The translations under genes were made by a program, and so were the position numbers. DNA of 42,591 nt from a virus. The notes beneath the pieces are model-generated. The model had not been told where the DNA came from, made no database searches, and saw only the letters and a program-made list of their open reading frames with translations. The DNA is taken from the IMG/VR virus record IMGVR_UViG_3300036399_000964, positions 1 to 42,591 of that record; one strand, given 5' to 3'. Below are positions 37,090 to 42,591 of the stretch, in pieces (within the stretch, counting starts at the first letter, position 1; every line of letters starts with the position of its first letter).

Positions 37090-39840
37090 CTACGATTCAC
37101 AACTCACACACTCATTAATATTTCTTGCAAATGATTGTGCTGAACTCTGGCTAAACTGATAGTAAAGCGTCTTAACCCCCTCTTCATGTGCATATAGATA
37201 TAATTGATTTATATCCTTTGCTGGAACTGATGGGTGTATCATCAAATTTAATGACTGTGATTGGTCAATAAATTTTTGCCTCTGGGCTGCTTGTAATATC
37301 AACTCTTTTGGTGATATTTCAATAAATGATTTAAATACCTCTTTTGTGGGGAAATCCAAATGCTGAACCGATCCATCTTTCTTTAAAATACTTTCCCAGG
37401 TATCTGGTGTATTTAAACCATACTTATCCAATTCAATTTCCAAAAATGGATTCTTATAAATTGTTTTTGATTTAGCCAAATCTTTAATAAAATAATTTGA
37501 TTTGATTGGCTCAATACCCATACTTACTTGCCCTAGAATAAAAGAACTTGACTTGGTTGGGGCAATAGCAATTAATGTTGTGTTGGCATAACCCTCTCTT
37601 AAACATTTATATCCCTTCTCTTCATATAAATATTTTGAAGCTAATTCAGATTTTTCTTTAATTGTTTTAAATATTTGATGATTTAATTGCTTTGCCATCA
37701 AAGATTCAAATTGAATTAATTTAGATTGGAATAATGAATGGTAACCCAAAACCCCCAAACCAATTGCTCTGTGTTGTGATGCAAATCTATTAGCTCTTTT
37801 CATACCAGCCATTTTACCTGACTTCAATATAAATTCATCCATAACTGCATTTAAGAACATTGTATAAACCTCAATTGCATCAGTCTCAATTATCTCATCC
37901 CAATGAAGTAAATTCAATGAACCCAAACAACAAACAAACGAGTTTAATGAATCTGTTGGTAATTGAATTTCTGAACAATTAAAAGTCTTTAGTCCATTTG
38001 ATACAAAAATATGTTCATCATTATATACTGTTGGGCAATAAACTGGCTCATTATCTACTTGTTCAATTGAAACGACTTTTGCTCTTTTCTTAGTATTATC
38101 TCTATACTCCCTATCTTCAATAATAACATTCTTTCTTGTTAAGAACCCAGTTTTTTCTTCAATAATTAAAGCATCATTTTTACTTCCAAAAATTAATCTC
38201 CAACAATCTTTAGATGTATAATATTTATGCCCACCCTTACCATCAGGTAATAAACTTTGACCTTCTTTTCTTAAAAGACGAATAGAACAACTAAGACCTA
38301 AATTAGTACATAAAATTTGTAACTCACTTAAAAATTCTTTATTGATATCAGCATAGGAAATTTGTATTGGTTCACCTTTGCTATCACTCTTAAACACAGT
38401 TCCATCAGCATACAATAAACCTCTTAAATACGCCCAAATAGTATCCTCATTTGATTCCCAAATCCAAGATGGAACATAACCTTTTTCAAAATTTAATGCT
38501 TTTTTAAGTGTTCTTGATGTTAATCTTTTTTTCTTAACAAGAGATTGACTAACTTTTGAATCAAAGAAAGTTGCTGGTTTTCTAGTTCTTGTCCCAACTA
38601 TATCACCTGTCTGATTTTTAACACCATATGTATCACAACCATACTTATAATGTATTTTATTAAATTTTTCTTGGATATCATCAATCAAATCAAAATCATT
38701 CTCCCAAACATCAATCATCAAATTATCCTTATCTTGAGTTCCATCTGATTGATATAAACCCAACAAGTAAGCCTCATCCTGCATATCTAATTCACCAAAC
38801 AAACCTTTATTTGTTTGTAATGCAACATAATCACCAATTTTCAAATCCTTTGCTTCAACTCTTACAATATCTTTTGTAGTGTCATTAAAAACTGGAATTC
38901 CATGATTAAATGTTACCTTTTGGGTCATTCCATTTGAATATGTTATTTTTAGAATTTCAGCATCCTCATTCCTCAATAACATAGGAGTTGATTTAACTTC
39001 CTCTTCACCATTAAACAACACCAATTCATCACCCATCTCATATAACTCTTTTACAGTTAGATATCCTTTTGATGTGACAACTCTTTGGTCTTCTGTTAAA
39101 CATAAATTTGAGGCAGTTATCTCCATACCCAACTCTTTGTAGGGGGAATTGTTATTTGAGTTATCCTTAAACATAATATATGGAAAACCAAACTCATTAC
39201 GTCTTTGAATAATCTTTGCCCAGATTTTTCTCTTGCTTGGGTCACCCCCCTTCATATCATTAATCCAATTATCTGTAACAGTAACACCATATTGTAAATT
39301 CTGGATTGGATTACCTTCTGTTCCAATATCAAGAAACTCCATAATATCCTCATGTTCAACTGGCAACCAAACTGCACATGCACCCCTTCTTGCCTCTGAT
39401 TGTTTGCAAACATCAACTACTGTGTCATACACCCTTGCATAATGAACTGGTCCATCTGCTGTACCACCTGTTGATATTTTAGTTCCCCTTGCTCTAATAT
39501 TACCCAAATAAGCACTAGTTCCACCACCATATTTTGACATCATACCAATCTCCCTTCCAGCATTCAAAATACTGTCCAAAGTATCATCAATATTGGATCC
39601 ATAGCAGGATATGGGCAACCCCTTTTCTTTACCAAAATTAATCCATACTGGTGTAGAAAGGCTATAAAAACCCCTTGCCATATATTCCTCAAACTTAACA
39701 GCAAACCCATCAATTTTTAAATACCCCTCTGCTTTATTAGCAATATCTTTAATCCTTTGCTCGGGGGTTTCACTAATATACCCCCTTGATAAGAAAAGCC
39801 TGCTCTCATCATTTAACCAATAATATTTTTCTTTATTCAT
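37090..39840 (-). CDS. nrdA: Ribonucleotide reductase large subunit NrdA, intein-containing
   Basis: This 916-residue precursor contains a 375-residue intein (residues 247-621) and leaves a spliced enzyme of about 541 residues. Class I NrdA landmarks are present: first redox Cys79 (LPISCYG), GGGTSAYLGNIRARG, RRGACAVWLPVEHEDIMEFL, Asn245, the thiyl-radical Cys622 and Glu624 (CSEI), second redox Cys at 637/638, Tyr893-Tyr894 (TLYYQFSQ) and C-terminal shuttle cysteines 911 and 914 (CVSCES). The enzyme reduces NDPs to dNDPs with NrdB, supplying dNTPs for phage replication. It is about 200 residues shorter than E. coli NrdA, mainly because the N-terminal ATP-cone is absent, so dATP feedback at that site is not expected. 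nrdB lies 12 nt upstream. Transcription ends at the terminator at 37030-37068. Confidence 0.95.
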   Translation of the reverse strand: MNKEKYYWLNDESRLFLSRGYISETPEQRIKDIANKAEGYLKIDGFAVKFEEYMARGFYSLSTPVWINFGKEKGLPISCYGSNIDDTLDSILNAGREIGMMSKYGGGTSAYLGNIRARGTKISTGGTADGPVHYARVYDTVVDVCKQSEARRGACAVWLPVEHEDIMEFLDIGTEGNPIQNLQYGVTVTDNWINDMKGGDPSKRKIWAKIIQRRNEFGFPYIMFKDNSNNNSPYKELGMEITASNLCLTEDQRVVTSKGYLTVKELYEMGDELVLFNGEEEVKSTPMLLRNEDAEILKITYSNGMTQKVTFNHGIPVFNDTTKDIVRVEAKDLKIGDYVALQTNKGLFGELDMQDEAYLLGLYQSDGTQDKDNLMIDVWENDFDLIDDIQEKFNKIHYKYGCDTYGVKNQTGDIVGTRTRKPATFFDSKVSQSLVKKKRLTSRTLKKALNFEKGYVPSWIWESNEDTIWAYLRGLLYADGTVFKSDSKGEPIQISYADINKEFLSELQILCTNLGLSCSIRLLRKEGQSLLPDGKGGHKYYTSKDCWRLIFGSKNDALIIEEKTGFLTRKNVIIEDREYRDNTKKRAKVVSIEQVDNEPVYCPTVYNDEHIFVSNGLKTFNCSEIQLPTDSLNSFVCCLGSLNLLHWDEIIETDAIEVYTMFLNAVMDEFILKSGKMAGMKRANRFASQHRAIGLGVLGYHSLFQSKLIQFESLMAKQLNHQIFKTIKEKSELASKYLYEEKGYKCLREGYANTTLIAIAPTKSSSFILGQVSMGIEPIKSNYFIKDLAKSKTIYKNPFLEIELDKYGLNTPDTWESILKKDGSVQHLDFPTKEVFKSFIEISPKELILQAAQRQKFIDQSQSLNLMIHPSVPAKDINQLYLYAHEEGVKTLYYQFSQSSAQSFARNINECVSCES
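37978..39102 (-). mobile_element. Intein with LAGLIDADG homing endonuclease in nrdA
   Basis: The inserted in-frame element encodes residues 247-621 of the precursor. It begins with Cys247 (CLTEDQRVVTSKGYLTVKEL), has a TxxH-type block B (Thr310, His313 in VTFNHGIPVFN) and ends HIFVSNGLKTFN with Asn621, followed by the extein Cys622. Two LAGLIDADG motifs are intact: AYLLGLYQSDG with Asp366 and AYLRGLLYADG with Asp479. The element should therefore splice and may still home. The residue before the terminal Asn is Phe instead of the usual His. Splicing restores SNL-CSEI, so the first extein residue after the intein is the catalytic thiyl-radical cysteine. Confidence 0.93.
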
Positions 39841-39852
39841 TATATTTGTTTT

Positions 39853-40830
39853 TTAAAATAAATCATCTTCTGTTATGCTCTTACTTTTTTTATTGTAATC
39901 TATACTTTTTTTATAGAAGAAATCCCCCTCCTTTGTTGATAAAATCTCCACATCAAACCATAATGTCTTCTCAATCTCTGTAAAATCAACCTCAAATACT
40001 GGCTTCATTCCAATTCTATTTAATGAATTGTTAAATCTATTCTGAATGAAATGTTTAATTGTATCTTTTGATAAGAAACTTAACTCTCCATGCTCAAATA
40101 TCCAATCCAATATTCCACATTCAGCAGCATATGCTTTATGGCAAGCAGAAACAATCAGTTGCTCAAATTCGTCATCAAACCATTCTGGATTTTCTTCCTT
40201 AATAATATTGATAAGTTCTGATCCAAAATTACCGTGAATTTCTTCTTCCTTTGAAGTTGCCTCAACCACATTTGAAATACCCTTGAATAAATTCTTCTCC
40301 TTGTTAAAGGACATCATAATCAAGAACTGGCTAAATAAACTCACATGTTCAATAAACAATGAAAATAATAATACAGACTTTGTGTACATTTTATTCTCTT
40401 TGCTCCTTGTTCCATCCAAATATTTTGATAGATAACTAATTCTATTCTTTATGGCAGGAATTTCAATAACTGTCTGAAACTCATTTTCCAACCCAAGAAT
40501 TCTTAATAATTGCGCATAAGCATCCTTATGTCTTACTTCCGACTCGGCAAATGTCATACCAACATCACCAATTTCAGTTATAGGCATTCTCTTATACAAG
40601 TCAGCCCAGAATGTTTTTACATTAACCTCAATTTGTGCAATTGCCAACATTGACCTCTTAATAACTTCCCTCTCCTCATTAGATATTTTTGTCTTATAAT
40701 CATCAATATCTGTTGTGAAATTGAATTCAGAATGTATCCAGTATGAATGTCTTATTGCATCTTTATATGCTAATAATGATGGATATTCATAAGGCAAAAT
40801 ATTTACCCTCTTTTCAAAAATGTTCTTCAT
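39853..40830 (-). CDS. nrdB: Ribonucleotide reductase small subunit NrdB
   Basis: This 325-residue ferritin-like subunit generates and holds the tyrosyl radical for NrdA. Metal ligands are visible: Glu68 (AQIEVNVKTFW, where E. coli has Asp), Glu98 and His101 (ESEVRHKDAY), Glu161 (FIEHVSLFSQF), and Glu196 and His199 (KEEEIHGNFG). Tyr105, four residues after His101, is the expected radical tyrosine. The Glu first ligand and surrounding sequence resemble NrdB of Bacteroidota. The C-terminus SKSITEDDLF should dock into NrdA. Length is close to the usual 320-375 residues. It is the first gene of the nrdB-nrdA operon, with a TATTTATC element 22 nt upstream and an AGGA-like sequence just before the ATG. 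Confidence 0.95.
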   Translation of the reverse strand: MKNIFEKRVNILPYEYPSLLAYKDAIRHSYWIHSEFNFTTDIDDYKTKISNEEREVIKRSMLAIAQIEVNVKTFWADLYKRMPITEIGDVGMTFAESEVRHKDAYAQLLRILGLENEFQTVIEIPAIKNRISYLSKYLDGTRSKENKMYTKSVLLFSLFIEHVSLFSQFLIMMSFNKEKNLFKGISNVVEATSKEEEIHGNFGSELINIIKEENPEWFDDEFEQLIVSACHKAYAAECGILDWIFEHGELSFLSKDTIKHFIQNRFNNSLNRIGMKPVFEVDFTEIEKTLWFDVEILSTKEGDFFYKKSIDYNKKSKSITEDDLF

Positions 40831-40852
40831 ATTCCTTTTTTTATTTGGTTAA

Positions 40853-40860
40853 GATAAATA
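40853..40860 (-). promoter_or_regulatory. Variant TATTTATC element upstream of nrdB
   Basis: The coding-strand TATTTATC ends 22 nt before the ATG at 40830. It differs from the structural-gene element by its last base and by its longer spacing, which could mark a different (for example earlier) expression class. Confidence 0.35.
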
Positions 40861-40908
40861 TAAAACCAGAAAATAAAAGTATTCAATTTTAATTATAAAA
40901 TCAAATTT

Positions 40909-42282
40909 TTATAAAAAATTATCATTGCTATTTTTCTTAACCAATAACTCCTTAATCCTTTCTTTCTTACGTTCAACTTGTTGTTCTTCAAATCCAAGGA
41001 ATGTTGCGGTTGTATCTGTATCAATTTCAAGCATTTCATTATCAAACTTGCAATTCTCAAATACTATACCATCTTTTCCAATCCTTGATTTGGTAATGGC
41101 AACTGTGGCCAAATTCATCTCCTTTTGCTGAAGACTTTTTGCTATACTAATAATAACATGTCCAACTTGTGCTTTCTTTATTGAACCCCCCATCTGGTCA
41201 TTTGTTACCACTTGTGAAGATATTGATGACCTATTACCTTGTGTACCAAGCCATCCAGCAATATTTAACTCATGGCACATTGCCTCAAAATGACGTATAA
41301 CTGATCCCTCATTTTTCCACTCATCATTACCTTGTCTATCAGGTACAACACAATCAATATAATCCAAAACAACCAAATCAAGTTTAATACCATCAGCAAT
41401 AACCTTTCTAATTTGATTCTTAATCTGATTCATTGTTAAAGTATCAGATGGCAATTTCTTTAATATTAATTTATTTGTGTGGGTTTCTTTTATATTATTA
41501 ACAGTTTCTAATACTATTTCTTTGTTATTAGGCAGTTCATCTGGGGATATTTTAGTCCAAAGAGTCAAATGCTTTCTTTGTATAATCTTGGGATTATCCT
41601 CAAAGAATATATGCAAAACATTATAGTTATTATTGAAAGCTGTGTTTGCAACCAAGGTCAATAGAGTTGATTTGCCAATACCTGGGCCTGCAAATATAAT
41701 ACCAACCTCACCCTTGGCTAAACCCCCCTTTAAGAGAACGTCTATACCCTTCACGCCCATTGGTATGGGGTGTCTATAATCCTCATCTAATACACCAATC
41801 AAATCATTGAAAACTTCAAAACCATTTGTTTCTTTAACCCCAACTTGAAGGGCATATCTTAATAATTCTTCAAGTTGATCATAAGATTCAAAATCACCCT
41901 CATTGATAACTTTTTGTGCTCTTTCCAAGACAATCTTAACCTCTTCTTGTTTACAGAATTTAAGCGCCTTTTCTTGGACAAGTTCAACACCATCAAGTGG
42001 TGCTGAACTAATCTTACTTATGGTATCAATAACAATTTTTAAAGCCAATTCTTGTGATATTTCAGACTTTGCAACAACTTCCAATGTTTGAAAGTTGGGG
42101 GCAGCATCATATTTCTTATGATACTCCTTAATCATTTGAATGATTAATTTGAAATACTTATTCTCAAAATAAGATATCTTAATAAAGTCCAATATTGCCC
42201 TAGCAAATTCCTTATCTAATATAATCTGATTGATTAATTGTAGTTGGAACGTCTGCCCCAAATAATCAAAATTCTTTGACAT
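40909..42282 (-). CDS. gp41: Replicative DNA helicase, T4 gp41/DnaB-like
   Basis: This 457-residue RecA-fold helicase has an N-terminal helical domain (about 1-150). Walker A is AGPGIGKST at residues 198-206 (Lys204), and Walker B is LDLVVLDYID around Asp307 and Asp310. The following motifs GTQGNRSS, QMGGSIKKAQVGHVIISIAK and KSRIGKDG are as in DnaB/gp41 motifs 3 and 4. T4 gp41 is 475 residues, so the length is normal. It would form a hexamer on the lagging strand and unwind the fork with a primase encoded elsewhere. It follows the small gene at 42293 by 10 nt, so the two are probably co-transcribed. No TATTTATA element precedes it. The 78-nt gap to nrdB shows no clear terminator. Confidence 0.92.
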   Translation of the reverse strand: MSKNFDYLGQTFQLQLINQIILDKEFARAILDFIKISYFENKYFKLIIQMIKEYHKKYDAAPNFQTLEVVAKSEISQELALKIVIDTISKISSAPLDGVELVQEKALKFCKQEEVKIVLERAQKVINEGDFESYDQLEELLRYALQVGVKETNGFEVFNDLIGVLDEDYRHPIPMGVKGIDVLLKGGLAKGEVGIIFAGPGIGKSTLLTLVANTAFNNNYNVLHIFFEDNPKIIQRKHLTLWTKISPDELPNNKEIVLETVNNIKETHTNKLILKKLPSDTLTMNQIKNQIRKVIADGIKLDLVVLDYIDCVVPDRQGNDEWKNEGSVIRHFEAMCHELNIAGWLGTQGNRSSISSQVVTNDQMGGSIKKAQVGHVIISIAKSLQQKEMNLATVAITKSRIGKDGIVFENCKFDNEMLEIDTDTTATFLGFEEQQVERKKERIKELLVKKNSNDNFL

Positions 42283-42292
42283 AAAAAAATTA

Positions 42293-42583
42293 TTAATAGT
42301 TAGACAATAAATTCTTTTCTAAATACTCGTGTGTTAAATTTTGACTAATTAAAATGTTTGTTAATTCTTTTAATGTTTCCTTAATAAAATTACGAATATC
42401 AACTGTGTATCTTACCTTTGGTGGATAAAGTTTACCATCAATTATCCTGTGAGAAATAACTTGGTCAGAAATTTTAACATAAATATTAAAAAATTCAGCC
42501 TCCTCTGTTGATGATGTTTCCATTATTGTGGGGTCATACAAAATATTATCTTTGTTGTCCACCAAATAGCCAATTGATTTCAT
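42293..42583 (-). CDS. Hypothetical protein upstream of the helicase
   Basis: This 96-residue acidic protein (MKSIGYLVDNKDNILYDPTI at the start, then RYTVDIRNFIKETLKELTNI) has no recognised domain and no membrane segment. It is mainly alpha-helical in its second half. It starts eight bases from the window edge, so its upstream region cannot be judged, and a longer start outside the window is possible. Its place directly before the gp41-like helicase hints at a replication-related role, but nothing in the sequence shows one. Confidence 0.68.
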   Translation of the reverse strand: MKSIGYLVDNKDNILYDPTIMETSSTEEAEFFNIYVKISDQVISHRIIDGKLYPPKVRYTVDIRNFIKETLKELTNILISQNLTHEYLEKNLLSNY

Positions 42584-42591
42584 CTTTAAAT

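Overview
The window reads as part of a large, AT-rich, T4-like myovirus genome, probably infecting a member of the Bacteroidota. T4-type signs are a gp25-like and a gp6-like baseplate wedge protein, a gp41/DnaB-type replicative helicase and an nrdA/nrdB pair. Bacteroidota signs are SprB-like adhesin repeats, a Fib_succ_major (TIGR02145-type) domain, an NrdB resembling Bacteroidetes NrdB, and the near absence of Shine-Dalgarno sequences before start codons. The host is inferred, not shown. All genes but one lie on the minus strand, so the window reads biologically from high to low coordinates.

Region by region: (1) 42583-40909 holds a small unknown gene and the DnaB-type helicase. (2) 40830-37090 is nrdB-nrdA; nrdA is interrupted by a 375-residue intein with a LAGLIDADG endonuclease, placed exactly at the catalytic thiyl-radical cysteine. 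(3) 36760-37020 is a lone plus-strand gene for a small charged protein; it converges on nrdA, and the two genes share a bidirectional terminator. (4) 36675-34365 is a gp25-gp6 baseplate operon. (5) 34286-24612 is a six-gene structural operon: a 1641-aa protein with an internal hydrophobic block, a 554-aa protein, a Thr/Pro-tailed protein, a Fib_succ_major protein, a 196-aa protein and a PKD-like protein. (6) 24577-13734 is a five-gene operon encoding tail/baseplate proteins, a seven-repeat SprB-like protein and a 1420-aa beads-on-a-string protein with Thr-Pro linkers. (7) 13659-1 is a fibre island: a 1694-aa collagen-like fibre ending in an S74 intramolecular chaperone, two paralogous collagen-plus-kelch fibres, a 2OG-Fe(II) oxygenase between them, and a third related fibre that runs off the window.

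About half of the window therefore encodes surface-exposed, repeat-rich adhesion proteins. The two kelch fibres look like one three-propeller design (6+6+6 blades), of which one copy has lost three blades (6+3+6). Exact DNA identities between blades and between genes point to ongoing recombination. The oxygenase beside the collagen-like genes is a candidate virion-modifying enzyme.

Every observable transcription-unit head has the coding-strand octamer TATTTATA (one has TATTTATC) 11-22 nt before its start codon. No gene inside an operon has it there. It is a good candidate for the phage's late-type promoter or initiation element. No tRNA, CRISPR array, insertion sequence or reverse transcriptase was seen. 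No gene-free stretch exceeds 100 bases.
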